64,000 bases of DNA, from assembly GCF_010389155.1 (NCBI RefSeq), contig NC_057761.1, positions 54,186,587-54,250,586 of the forward strand. Reading direction: 5' to 3'. Below, in pieces: positions 25,104 to 36,377 of the stretch (the stretch's first letter is position 1; the number at the start of each line of letters is the position of its first letter). Below the pieces are notes generated by a model. The model was not told where the DNA came from. It was given only the letters and a program-made list of their open reading frames with translations, and ran no database searches. The translations under genes were made by a program, and so were the position numbers. The stretch comes from Erigeron canadensis. Lineage: Eukaryota > Streptophyta > Magnoliopsida > Asterales > Asteraceae.

Positions 25104-28100
25104 TCATTCATCAAACAACAATCTTTTGCTATTTGCATGAATATCTTCATGTAAGCAGAGCTGAAGTATCTTACGATATCTACTTTCTTCATGCTTCCAA
25201 AATGTCAAAAACGAGCACTCCGTATCGTATAACTTCCTCAGATCATTTCTTGAAAAGTTCACCAGCTGCATAGGATCATAAACTCTTCTCAACAAAATCT
25301 GCTTCTTTGAATCTGCATACATTTTGGCTTCACCAGAATTTCGATCAATTTCCCAATTATCCATCTTGTCCAAGACATCTTGTGCCCATTTCTTGGCAGG
25401 AACCTTGATCATACATTTAATATCATGTTGAACAAACTCAACTGTTTTATCTGGCTTAACCACTTTTTTCTTCAATCTTGGCTCAATCTTAAATTGTGGT
25501 TTATCAGAATCTTTCATGTTCTTCCTTAACCAAAAATCTTTTCTAAGATTCTTACCAACAACATCAGCTAAGCCATCATCGCTTGGATTGATAATCCAGT
25601 TATTTCCAAGCTCATGTAAATCTTCTTCACACAAACTTCTGAAATGTCTCTCACACCATGCTAAGTACTGACAACCTTCTGGTCTTTTAAGCACAAACAA
25701 CTTCAATTCATCATCATAAAACCAACTCCAGATGATTGTCTTGTACTTTGCATCTTTATCTGAGATATGAGTCCAATACAAATTCGGTTTCCACGTTTCC
25801 CTATGTACTATCCAATCATTTACTCTTTTCTCGGGAACACGTCGATCCACAATATGTAATGAATCATCATCTCTGAGAGAAACTGGAAAATCATTTGAAT
25901 TGAATGGTCTTGTCACATTAATCTCATATTCAGATGGAATCGACACATCACCATTCTTAGCATACACAACAAAATGTAGAACTTGAGTTAGGCTGCTGAA
26001 TGGGACTTGAAGCATTCTTTCTCTAACATCTGATCTCTGCTGATCCAACACTCTATTTTCTTCAATCAACGGATCTTCAGGAATTGAGTCCCACACTTCA
26101 TCAAACCCATAAGGCTTCTTGAATATATCTAGATTTGGTTCAGGGACAAATTCGCCTTCCTCGAGCTCATCACCATCAAAGAATAAATCTGTATAATCTG
26201 GATCATCTATTTAAATTTACACAAAATGAACACCAGAATAAAAGAATAAACATAATAATTATAATAAAGATGAAATGTACTTGTATTAAAATAAGATAAA
26301 TTACATTTTCATTACATAAAATGTCATAACTTATTACACACAATCAAGTATACATTCTATCTATCAATCTTTATCATAGACAAAATTAGAAACCTGAATC
26401 ACGAGGAGCACCAGAACGAGGAGCACCAGAAGGACCAGCACCAGAACCAGAAGCACCTTGCTGAGAAGTATCACCTCCTGTCTCCCCCTCGATCGCTGCA
26501 CCCTTTCCTCTATCTTCAACTGGGCGAGAAACATTCCTTTCAGCAGCATTATCAGCATCATCATCGTCATTCTGACGTCGTGGTTGAACCGCTGACAATC
26601 TGCAGACCTCTTCCGGAACTTCTCCCCCTTGATTCTTGACCCAGTTGATCAAAAAGGTTAAGGCAGCACGAGTAGCAGTGAGATCTGACTCCAAAGTGCG
26701 AACTTTGGTCTCCAAAAGATCAACTCGATGACCAAGAACAGGAACAACAGCAGCAGTCGGTCTTGGAGAATCAGGCATTGCTACAGAAGAAGCTTCAACA
26801 ACACGTCGACGCTTAATTCTGGTATACTGAAGATCAATACTCCCTTGCCTCTTTGCTGGACTAACCGAACTTGCTCTGTTTATAGGATCTTCCATATCCG
26901 CAAAAATCTCACGTAATTCAGAGTCATGCTGAGCTGCAACATCAGGATCAATCTCAGCAGCAACAGCAGGAGTGGAGATAGCTGAATCTGAAAGAGCAGG
27001 AATGGCATGACAAGTCTTGCTTCGACGCTCTCTATGAAACGCAACACCTTCTTGATCAAACGACTGATGCGAATGATCACTTTCAGAAGCAGCCGCGACA
27101 TCATGAATCAGCTTAGTTCGACGTTCAGCAGCAGTAGAATCATCTGTGTCTGTCGCATTTGTAGCAGCAGAACCGTCGAAACTATCAACATCATCTCCAT
27201 CATTTCCAACATCCAAACCAGCAGAATCATCCCCGGAGTCATCATCAGAACCATCAACAGAATCATCCGAACTTTCAGAATCACCAGACTCAGAATCGTC
27301 ATCAACATCATCCACAAACATATCATTCTCAAGACGAGATCGATAGTTTGGATTAATCAGGTGACCAAAAAGTGGTGGATCATGAAGACCAGCCACATTA
27401 CTCGTATTGGCTTCAAGATCAGCAAAAAGACGCGAAGGCCAAGCATGAAGAACGTAGCGAGGACCTTGGTCATAGTCTAAGTCTGAACAAAAATGTCTAA
27501 CGATAGCCATCACAAATCGAGGATACAGAAGAAATCGCTTTCTCCCCTAGCATTAATCTGATCAACAAACTCTTGATAAAAATATCGGGAGAAAGGATAA
27601 GGGCGATTATATACCAAAGCAACCATCTGCGACGCAATCTGTGCAGATAGTTGATCAAAGCCAGCCTTGCGATTGCTCAAACAGACAAGCAATGCATACG
27701 CCAGATACCTCCATCTTCCCTGAAAACCACTCTTGTCAAAAGGAAGTTTGACCTGGCCAACAAACCCCATTCTCTGAAAGCATCGAAGAAGGAGTTCGAA
27801 CTCGTAAGTCATTTCAACGTCTTCCTCTTCATCTACGTCTGATTCTGCTCCTAGATGCAAAATAGTTCGAAGCGATTCAGCATTGAAATCAAATGTTGTG
27901 CCTTCAACAGTTGCTCGTACAAAACTTTGGCCATCAATCATGACTTCATGAGCAGTAGACCAGAAAGAATCAATATACAGCTTAATCAGTCTCGGCGAAT
28001 CACAGAAAGCAAAAGATAATCGCGAGCGAGCAATGTAGTTGAACATGTCATGAAAATGTTCGCAATTATGCTGATCTGGATCTAGGTTCAAGGCAAGATT

Positions 28101-28136
28101 GTGCTTTTTCACAAATTGACGAGGAGCAAAAGCCAT
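25104..28136 (-). pseudogene. Extra protein gene inside retrotransposon, unknown function
   Basis: The ATG at 28136-28134 (MAFAPRQFVKKHNLAL) lies two bases after an acceptor-like TTTTGCAG; a donor CTAA/GTAAGT at 28731 would make a 593-bp leader intron. Exon 1 runs 28136-26394, and exon 2 runs 26206-25104 after a 187-bp GT-AG intron of matching phase. The frame slips once near 27535, just before FLLYPRFVMAIVRHF. In order the ~948-residue product has a globular N-terminus, a strongly acidic Asp/Ser tract (about 27310-27160), a basic patch KRRRVVE, a probable coiled coil (LLETKVRTLESDLTATRAAL), a Gly/Ser/Ala-rich linker, and a C-terminal domain with repeated Trp motifs (IIWSWFYDDELKLF). No membrane span or signal peptide is seen, so an envelope role is doubtful. 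I recall similar hypothetical proteins in Asteraceae repeats but assign no function. Confidence 0.6.
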
Positions 28137-28260
28137 TTCTGCAAAACCAATCACAATATCGAAACAAATATAAATAATCATGATAAATGGATTGCAGAAT
28201 TGAAAAACCCTAAGTTGAAAAAACCCTAATCTGAAAAACCCTAATTCTTAATTTCGCAAA

Positions 28261-28640
28261 ATAAGTCTGAACGAAGATAACCAATAAATTCGTTAAGTAG
28301 ACAGAACGAAGATAGAAGCTAAATTCGTAAGCAACAACTAAACGAAAATAGGTCTTAAGTTCGTAAGAATTAAACCTAAATTAACACCTAACGAAGTTTA
28401 AGTTCGTTAAGACTAAACTGTACATGCAAGTTCGTAAGTTATAAAACTTATCTGCTAAGTTCGTAACCTATAAACGAAGTCTAAGTTCGTTTGAATAAAC
28501 CTAAGGGTGTTAAGCTAAATTCGTTCCTCATCAACTTAGGTCTAAGTTCGTAAGGCATAAAAGTAACTTCGTTTCTACCCAAGGTAAATTCGTTCAATTC
28601 AAATCTAAATTCGTTGATCAAACCAGGTGAATGATTACAA
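28261..28640. repeat. ACGAA/TTCGT motif array
   Basis: Within 380 bp the pentamer TTCGT or its complement occurs about 17 times by eye, mostly as AAGTTCGTAAG, AAATTCGTT or AACGAAG, at roughly 20-bp spacing with alternating orientation. It lies inside the predicted leader intron of the extra gene. Related clusters are at 28850-28990, 33013-33205 and in both LTRs. Confidence 0.85.
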
Positions 28641-28834
28641 GAATTTTATAAACATAATCAACACAAATCAAATCGAAGATACATGGAAACCTAAATCATA
28701 TTCGTGAATGAAAAGAACATTAAAAACTTACTTAGATCTCAGTTTGGACAATGAATCAAGAAAACGAATTAAAGTGAGAAAAAAGAAAAAAAAAAATTTG
28801 TGTTTTAGGGTTTTGCTCGAAAATGAGAGTATTT

Positions 28835-28880
28835 TTCGTTTGATAAAGAAATAACGAAGAAAAACCCCTTTATATATGGA
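28835..28880 (-). promoter_or_regulatory. Candidate internal promoter of the extra gene
   Basis: On the minus strand CCATATATAAAGGGG (around 28878-28864) is a good TATA box. A start about 30 bases on would give a leader that meets a consensus donor GTAAGT at 28731. Sequence inspection only. Confidence 0.45.
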
Positions 28881-31252
28881 ACTAACAATGGTCCAACAAT
28901 GGATCGGGTTTAACTTCACAAACGAAGTTAGCGAAACGAAGATATTCTTCGTTTGAACAAAATTATTTCGAACGAAGATAGCAGTTATCTTCGTAAGAAC
29001 AAAATCAGAAAATATTCCAGATTTCAACAAGTTTCTGAAAAATTTTCAGATTTTCATCCAAGCAATCTTCCAAAACACAACCCTTTATCACAATCTGTAC
29101 ATAGCAAAAACTCGTTAAAAAGCAACCTGTTCATGCCTTGTACTAAAATGTTCTTAACATCCAGATTCATAATCATAATGTAAGTAGATAACCGAACATT
29201 ATAATCTTGAATGAAAACCCATGGTTTAAACGCTATCCTGAAAATAATCAATTTAAATATGAACCTCATTACCAATATGATTATGATACCGAGAACTTCC
29301 TTGGATCATAGATATGCATGACAGCAAACCATCTTGAAACACTTAAGTCCCATACTAAATGCCGTCTACAAAACTTAACAAACAATGAACTATCCAACAA
29401 AAATTCACTGAAGAACTTAGTAAAGTTTCCAAAAGTATGTCATAAATCACAGCATGAAATTCAAAGAAAACTAATATGAAACTTGATTATTTTCATTAAA
29501 TACATGAATCATAAATAAATAACTATTCCAAAAACCAGTTCATGTATTCATCCTTCACATGCTCTAATCTGCATCACAAATATTATCACTACACACCAAG
29601 GATCTTATCGTAATGATATCATCCATGTAAATAACAATGCAGTAACAGAAGTCAGCATTCCAACGTTATCTTCTTAACCTGAACACTGCACACTTACCAC
29701 AGAACTCATCAACGCATTGAGAACAAAACAGGATAATGCAGAAAATTCAAGTTACAATCATACTCAATCAGGGTTAACAAATATGAAATAACTAAAAATC
29801 TAACAAAAGATCAAGGGAGGTCATTTCTTGTCAAACCCTAAAATGTCACCACACAAATTTAAACAAACCGATTAATAATTTGGTGACAAGTGAAAATCAT
29901 GAAATTTCAAATGACTTTGACATTTCACATTACACTTGAAAAGATCTTTTTCTAAACTTTAAACAAATTAATGTCCATATTAGAAAATCTTCTTTGTGAA
30001 CAGTCTACACAACTTCATTAAAAATTCACATGAAGGAATTCAGCAAAACAGATACTCAGAATTTGAATAAGGTCTCTCATGCAATAAGAACTTATAAAAA
30101 TACTATTTTGACTCAATAAAAAGAAAAATAACACAGAATAAAAATTGCAGAATAATAAACTAATCTAGATTCTAATTAACTTGAATTTATACATTATTTT
30201 ATACATTATTCACATTATGCATGATTACTGCTGATTAGATCAGTTTAGCATGTTACATAAGCCTGCGGGTGAGAAATAATTCTCTTATTATAAGTTTTGA
30301 ACCGTGACCCAACAGCGATGACCGGTATGTTAGTCCTTTTAAACACTCGGTACGTCCAGTTTCCTTTGTGTTATGACACTGTCGACATACCCCTGGCCAA
30401 GGACAGTCACCATGTAACCCGAGTAGCCTAATATGCCATTGGATAGATTGCGAACTTATGTAACCCACATTAAGATATATTTTCGTAATCGATACAAGCA
30501 CTAAGATAAAAAATATTCAATATATTCAAGAACATCCTTAACCAATCATGAGACACTTTGTGGATAACTGAATTGAATTACTTTGTGATTTCACATATTT
30601 GCTTCTGCATTTCATGATTTATAAGGAACCCGTGATTTTCTATGAGATCCATGTAGCGAACTTTCCGACAACCTATCCCCAAGTTGTAAGCTTTAGGTAG
30701 GCTAGGTATACAAAGACACCCCGAGGACATACTTGTCCGAATCTCAAAGACCACATTAGCCCCTTAATTTGCATTCATTTGATTTGCATAACAATATCAC
30801 ATTTACTTTTATGCTCATGATTGGTAGAGGTTCTTACCTATTCATTGAACAAATCTTATAGTAATGCTAGATATTTCACAAAATTTAAGGACTAGATCAA
30901 TTCATTACTGAAAAGCAAGCAATCTCAGCCATATATCTGAATATGTTTCCCACAAGAACATTGTATAATTTAAGTTCAGATTGAAGGAAACCTTGATACT
31001 TTGTGTCTACCGATATATCCCAAATTGTAATCACTGAACTAATCAGTTATATTACGATTAAGCAGGCTTAAAAGCTAAAGTATCGTCACTTCTCCTCATT
31101 TAGCGCAGTAACCTTTTTTTTTTTTTTTTTTTGACACTAGATATTTACAAACTTATACTAAGACAACTCTTTTTGTATTTATTTATGACACTATCTATGT
31201 ACAACTTATACTACAAAGACACGAAAAATACATTTAAGTTCTTTGAGAGAAA

Positions 31253-31810
31253 CTACTCGGCATTCTTCATACCATTGAGTTGAAATAACAACTCAAGACG
31301 AGGTCCATCAAAAGCTTTAGTGTATAAATCAGCAAGATTATCATCAGTAATAACCTTTTCTAAATGAATAAGCTTTTTCTCAAAACAGTCACGTATGAAG
31401 TGATACTTTATATCTATGTGCTTGGTGACTTTAAAGTTTTTCGGATTCTTGGTAATATCTATGGCAGACTTATTATCAATACAAATAGGAGTATTAGAGA
31501 TATTCATACCATAATCGCGCAGTTGTTGCTGTATATTAGGCTCATCTTGTGGAAGATTCCAGACATAAGAACCATCAGGTTGAGCAGCTACGATAGCCTT
31601 GTCATTGCTATTTCCAGTAGTATCTTCAGTCAACAAGAGAGCTCTACTTGCATTCGTATTAAAAGGACGATTACCACCTCTATCTTGACGGGTAGGGGTA
31701 ATGTTGACATCTCTCTTTGGACGTTGACATTCTTTGGCAAAATGTCCAAAGCCATCGCAATTATAGCACTTAACCTTTGACTTGTCAAAGCCCTGAGTAC
31801 CCCCAATAAG
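31253..31810 (-). pseudogene. Gag zinc knuckle joined to RNase H C-terminal piece
   Basis: Immediately after the TAG the same frame reads a CCHC zinc knuckle (CYNCDGFGHFAKEC, about 31760-31719). A short linker follows, then the end of a copia RNase H: TPICIDNKSAIDITKNP, then KHIDIKYHFIRD and DDNLADLYTKAF. It stops at 31253-31255. The protease, integrase and reverse transcriptase that normally lie between are missing, so this is an in-frame internal deletion joining gag to the pol tail. Confidence 0.85.
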
Positions 31811-32997
31811 CTATCGACCTATTCGCTGCATAAACCGTTGCACTCTCCTGGTGATCATCGCCAAATTCCATTTCAGATCCATTTCTTCAACATCATCTGG
31901 ATCTATTTGGTCATAATCTTCATCAATGAGTGCTGGATCCGTGATCCTTCCAGCAACAAAAGCTTCATGTGCAGCACACATTGCGGCAAAAACATTCATC
32001 CTTCCCTCAGCAGATTTCATATCCATAGGCATAGACTTGTAACCAGCAGAAGTAGATGAAATGTTACCAAACGACATATTTCCAGGCTTGGCATTCTCAT
32101 TTGTCTTTCGAGCCTTGAAACCAGCATCAGAAGCCATGAAACCTGCAGAATCATCTCCATCCATAACACAATTAGGACCCTCTTTCGTGCCAGAAGAACT
32201 AACCCCAGAAAAGAATGCATTAATATCAGCTGTAGGATTCTTCATAGTGGCATGATAAAGAGATGGATCTTGTGTGAAGTTGTCTTGGAGATCCTTTGCC
32301 TTATCCTTCATTTCTCTGTTTCTTAATGTGGATATAACACCATCTATACGAAGAGATGCATAATCAGCTCTTTCTTGCAATCCATGACGAAATTCTTTAT
32401 AAGCTTTCGGCAGACCATCCAAGAATTTATCCACTATCTCAGTAGGAGTATACTTAAGATCAAAATAGGCTAACTCAGCAAGAAGATGTTGAAATCTCAA
32501 GATAAGATCCTCAACTAGTTCGTTCTGGTAGCATTAAAGCAATCAAATTGTTTCTTAAGCATCTTAACTCGATTTTGCTTCAATAATGGATCACCTTCAC
32601 AGTGAGCTTCAATAGCATCGAACAGTTGCTTTGAAGTCTTGTACTCCTGTTTAGGAAACAAGTGCACTAATTCTTGAGGAATGCACATCCTAAGAGTAGA
32701 AAGAGCCTTAACTTCAACAGCATACAAGGATTTTTCTTCACCTTTTAATTCTCCTACTTTGTAATTAGTTGTAACACCGTTTACAGTAAGAGTTGGCCAT
32801 TCATATCCTTCAGTGATCATAATCCACATATTCAAATCTTCTCGTTGAATATAATCTTCAAATCGACCTCTCCACGCCCAGAAGTCAGCCAATGAAACTA
32901 ACTTCGGTGGAGAATTAGTACGTCCAACGAGATGATCATGATAGACAAGAGAATTCAGGTATTGAGCAACAGCAGGGTTGGTTGATGAGGAAGCCAT
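31811..32997 (-). pseudogene. Retrotransposon gag (UBN2-type), frameshifted
   Basis: The first frame, 32997-32515, starts MASSSTNPAVAQYL and contains the copia gag core (FEDYIQREDLNMWIM, then LFDAIEAHCEGDPLLKQNR). After a one-base slip near 32520 the protein continues in the frame 32500-31811 (FQHLLAELAYFDLKYTPTEI, then FLDGLPKAYKEF). That frame ends at a TAG (31811-31813), while the same frame stays open beyond it into the zinc knuckle. The capsid-like protein is therefore broken twice in an element with near-identical LTRs. The lesions either predate its last transposition, which then needed a helper, or are sequence errors. Confidence 0.85.
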
Positions 32998-33012
32998 TTC
33001 GAAAATTTTTGC

Positions 33013-33205
33013 ACTGAACGAAGATAGATCTTAAATTCGTTTGAATGAGAAAAACGAAGATAGGATTAACTTCGTTTGCAGGAGGAAACGAAGATAGGAT
33101 TATCTTCGTTTGAAGGAAAGAACGAAGATAAAGCTAAAAACGTTGGAAGAACTCGAAACGAAGATGAGGTTAAGTTCGTTTGCTAAATTCGTTTGAGAAA
33201 ACGAA
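33013..33205. repeat. ACGAAG/CTTCGT hairpin cluster in retrotransposon leader
   Basis: This is the untranslated leader between primer-binding site and gag. It contains about a dozen motif copies, including near-perfect hairpins such as AAACGAAG..CTTCGTTT with loops of 8-10 bases. Confidence 0.8.
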
Positions 33206-33291
33206 GTTAGCGATAGTAAGGGTGTCGGGAGGTTGATTTTCAGAGAAAAGAATCAAACAAAACGATCTCGAACCTTCGATAAGAAATCGAT

Positions 33292-33305
33292 TGGCTTTGA
33301 TACCA
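33292..33305 (-). other. Primer-binding site (initiator Met-tRNA type)
   Basis: TGGTATCAAAGCCA lies two bases inside the 5' LTR on the minus strand. It matches the usual TGGTATCAGAGC copia-type primer site with one change. Confidence 0.85.
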
Positions 33306-33307
33306 CT

Positions 33308-33952
33308 TGTGAATCCCTCGATAGCTATAGATCGCTCTCGAGATCGTCTATGATTATGTCGTGAGTGCGGAATCCTCACGAGATAACTAGTTTGATTAGT
33401 AAACTGGTATATCGCTAATTATCAAATAAATAATCAGCCGTATTGTGCTATCTTCGTTTCTATAAGCTATAGAACGAACTTAGGTGTCTGGAGTACTTGT
33501 ATGTCGAACGTGTGTCTTTATATTAGGGTATTCGTTCGTATATATATGTTTCAGATCGAACTGGGCTTGCTGGGCTTTGTTCTTACGAATTTAGCTGCCA
33601 GCCCATGTAACGAAGTTAATCTTCGTTTGTACCAAACGAAGTTTATCTTCGTTTGCCTCTAACGAAGATATACCTTATCTTCGTTAGATGTAATACTTGG
33701 TTATATTCCTAAGTGTTTCATCTTAAGGAATCCTAACACATATTATGTTTGTACTTGTATATCACACAACAAACATCATACATAACACATATATATATAT
33801 ATAACTCCAAAACATGTAATCGATCATTACCAAAACATAAAGTCCATAATCTATCAATTACATATATAGATACGACATAAATTAACATAATATCTCAATC
33901 TAAACGACATATCAAATCTAAGTTGCTGTTGTCACATCAACGTACATCAACA
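33308..33952 (-). repeat. 5' LTR
   Basis: 645 bp, matching the 3' LTR throughout on my reading except for one additional AT unit in the TATATA run. It carries the same serial hairpins at about 33609-33688. Confidence 0.95.
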
Positions 33953-33957
33953 ATGGT

Positions 33958-35353
33958 AAATAAGTAGGTAGTTATAATGGAGAAAACGCAACGTTAGGTA
34001 TAAAATCGTTATAAAAGTGAAATATTTTTTTGACTTAATTATCTTAATTTTATTTATGATGATTAATAATTTGGTTTCTTTTATAAAAATATTTCTAAAT
34101 TTTATTAATTAACTTTAAACAAACAAAATGTTTAATATTAAGAATTATTATATGTTAAAAAAATAATTTGGTTTGGTTGTTAATGAGAGTGTAAAAATGA
34201 AGTTTAGTTGAGTTGGATAGATATAAGAGAGAGAAATTAGTTTTTTAATTAATAGTATTGTTGAGTTTGGTTGTGAATGGGGATAGTCTTATAGGTTATG
34301 AACATGAATACATTTATATGAGTTTCATAAAGAATATATATTTGATAAATGTTCATGTTTTCAGTTTTATTATAATTTTAATATACATTATTTTGATTTT
34401 ACCAAAGCTCTAATATGAAAATAATAAGAAAATGATAAACATGAGTATATCTTATATTGACTTAATTAAGAATGAATATAATCAATCAATTATTCATATT
34501 GCAAATATTTTGGTACACTTTGTGACTACAAAAATTTGTGATTTATTTATCTTAGGTTGTGGGGAATGGGAGTACCCACTTTGGTGGCTTTATCCCACCT
34601 TATACGATGACTTAAAAATAAACAATGCTGCTATTGAAAAATTATTCATTTATTTTTATTATTATTATTATTATTTTTATATGTTTTAAAGATATTGCGG
34701 TTTAGCACCAACAACTGATATGCCCGTTTATTCATTTTTCGGTAAAAGGATTTAATTGAGATTCATGAATATGTTGAAATTAAGAGTAAGGCTCAAAAGA
34801 TTTTGAAAATGATCATCATGGTTGTTTGTTGGAGCTTGTGGAGTTGTGGTAAGATTTAATAGTAAAAGGTTTTCAAACATTGAAATTAGTATCGAGAATA
34901 TTATTTTTAACATTAAGTATCAAACAATACTTATGGTATATTAATAAATCAAAAAACAGATTGATAAAATGAGAAGAATAGTATAAGTTTGATGTAATTT
35001 AAATGAAAATGATTAATCTTTTTAATACGAGTATAAGCTTAAATTTTTTTAAAAAATTTATATAAATGTGATAAATGGATTTCATTAAATCTCTTTTATA
35101 ATTTTACCCATTAATTTTTGCATATATCATCATTTTATAAATTGGAAAAAGTTTTATACTTATAATTTAAGAAGATTAATCATTATCTAATTTAAATTGT
35201 TATTTTTACTTGTTGTTCCAGAATAGTAGGAACATAATATGAGTAATGGTTACTTTTTCATAAATCTATAATATACCTAAAAGAGAAAGTTGGGGGTACA
35301 TTTGGCATCCCTAATTCCCCTCCTTTAGCCTAAAACTCCCTCCCCATTAATCC
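33958..35353. other. AT-rich spacer
   Basis: No gene is recognised; small open frames here look like chance. Positions 35206-35267 recur at 36716-36776 (GGAACATAATATGAGTAATGGTTACTTTTTC type block). Confidence 0.4.
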
Positions 35354-35850
35354 TATGGCTGTAAACGAACTGAACAGTTCACGAACAGTTCATGAACCGT
35401 TCGGCGAGAAGTTTGTTCGTGTTTGTTCGTTTAGTTAAATGAACGAACATTAACAAAGCTCTCATTCGTTCATTTAAGTTCGTGAACATTCGATAATCTG
35501 TTCGTGAACGTTCGTTCGTTTATGTTCATGAACCGTCGTTCGTGTACAATATTCGTGAACATTTGTTCGTTATGTTCATTTTATATATATATATATATAT
35601 ATATTATTAATACCTAGCTATCTAAGAAAAAGTTTAAATAAAAATACTTATTTTATATATATTTTGTTTGTTTATGTCCGTTCATTAGTGTTCGTTCGTT
35701 TGTATTCGTGAACAATCGTTCATGAACACAAACGAACGAACATGAACAAGTCATTTTGTTCGTTAATCTATTCGTGAACCATTCGTTAGTTAAACAAACG
35801 AACATGAACAAGGTCCCGTTCGTGTTCGTTCGGATCATTTACAGCCCTTA
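35354..35850. mobile_element. hAT-type MITE with 8-bp target duplication
   Basis: The 497-bp element opens TATGGCTGTAAACGAAC and closes with the complement of TAAGGGCTGTAAATGATC. Its arms are full of GTTCGTG/CACGAAC words. ATTAATCC flanks both sides (35346-35353 and 35851-35858). The ends resemble those of the full-length hAT at 15074 (TATGG.TG / TA.GG.TG). An AT microsatellite lies near 35581-35605. Confidence 0.8.
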
Positions 35851-36206
35851 ATTAATCCTCTATTTTTTAATATATTTTTTTAATTAGTAGATCTAAGACT
35901 TTATTATTAATAAAAAAAAATTATCCTTAAAAATGTCCCAAAAGTTATATTATAATATATATGTATATATATATATACAACCTAGGAAAAAATTCTCACA
36001 TATTCTCAACAACAACAAAAAAACTACGACAAAACAAAAAAAAAAGTTGACTACCAAAAGGTTTGACCTCCTCCTCTACCAGGTAACATGTTTTTTAATT
36101 TTTAAAGATCATCACTTTTATGAAATTCAATATATTAACTTAAATTATTATTATTATTATTATAATATCTCTTTTAATTTAATTTGTTGTCCATTGTAGG
36201 TTGATT

Positions 36207-36377
36207 ATGACTTCTTCTTCAATAACAAAAACTAATACCACATTAGTTGATCTTGAAGATCTTAAACCAACAGATGTTAACCATCATCTACGACTCCGTG
36301 TTGTGCATGTATAGACTGTTTCGGAATGGAACAAACCGAAGAAAATCAAAACTTTCGAGATGGTCTTTGTTGATGAA
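36207..36377 (+). pseudogene. RPA1-like OB-fold fragment (DUF223 type)
   Basis: The ATG at 36207 starts a frame reading LVDLEDLKPTDVNHHLRLRV, then a TAG (36312-36314), then TVSEWNKPKKIKTFEMVFVDE. This matches the first OB fold of plant replication protein A large-subunit-like proteins, many of which are carried by Helitrons. The stop stands where a Trp (TGG) is usual. An acceptor-like CATTGTAG lies just upstream. It is a relic; no later exons were found. Confidence 0.6.

Larger units (their letters stand above)
28261..31252 (-). other. Non-coding middle of the retrotransposon
   Basis: About 3 kb between the RNase H remnant and the extra gene. There is a T run (about 20) at 31113-31132, no long frames, and at 28261-28990 a dense array of the ACGAA/TTCGT motif. 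I recognise no relic of reverse transcriptase or integrase here. Confidence 0.6.
24411..33952 (-). mobile_element. Young copia-type LTR retrotransposon, non-autonomous, with extra gene
   Basis: The 9542-bp element is read on the minus strand. LTRs at 33308-33952 (5') and 24411-25053 (3') differ, as far as I can see, only by one extra AT in a microsatellite. The 5-bp direct repeat ATGGT flanks it (24406-24410 and 33953-33957). A primer-binding site for initiator Met-tRNA and a polypurine tract lie at the correct places. Coding parts in sense order are gag with lesions, a zinc knuckle, the C-terminal RNase H piece, then a large extra gene. Protease, integrase and reverse transcriptase are absent. 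The placement of an extra ORF between pol and the 3' LTR recalls Sirevirus (SIRE/Maximus) elements, but that placement is inference. Confidence 0.93.

Noticed and set aside
26880..27480. Several long antisense and alternate frames over the extra gene
   Set aside because: They result from skewed GAT/TCA-rich codons of the acidic tract; the sense frame has domain-like structure and phase-matched introns.
28261..28640. CRISPR-like array of regularly spaced short repeats
   Set aside because: The repeats are 5-8 bp, degenerate and in alternating orientation in a plant retrotransposon; there are no constant 24-40 bp repeats or Cas genes.
28900..31250. Search for reverse transcriptase or integrase relics in the retrotransposon middle
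   Set aside because: No YVDD, D-D-E or GKGY-type motifs were found in any frame; the region appears non-coding.
34432..34689. 85-aa plus-strand frame in the gene desert
   Set aside because: It ends in a Tyr/Phe run encoded by an ATT microsatellite and has no domain, so chance is likely.
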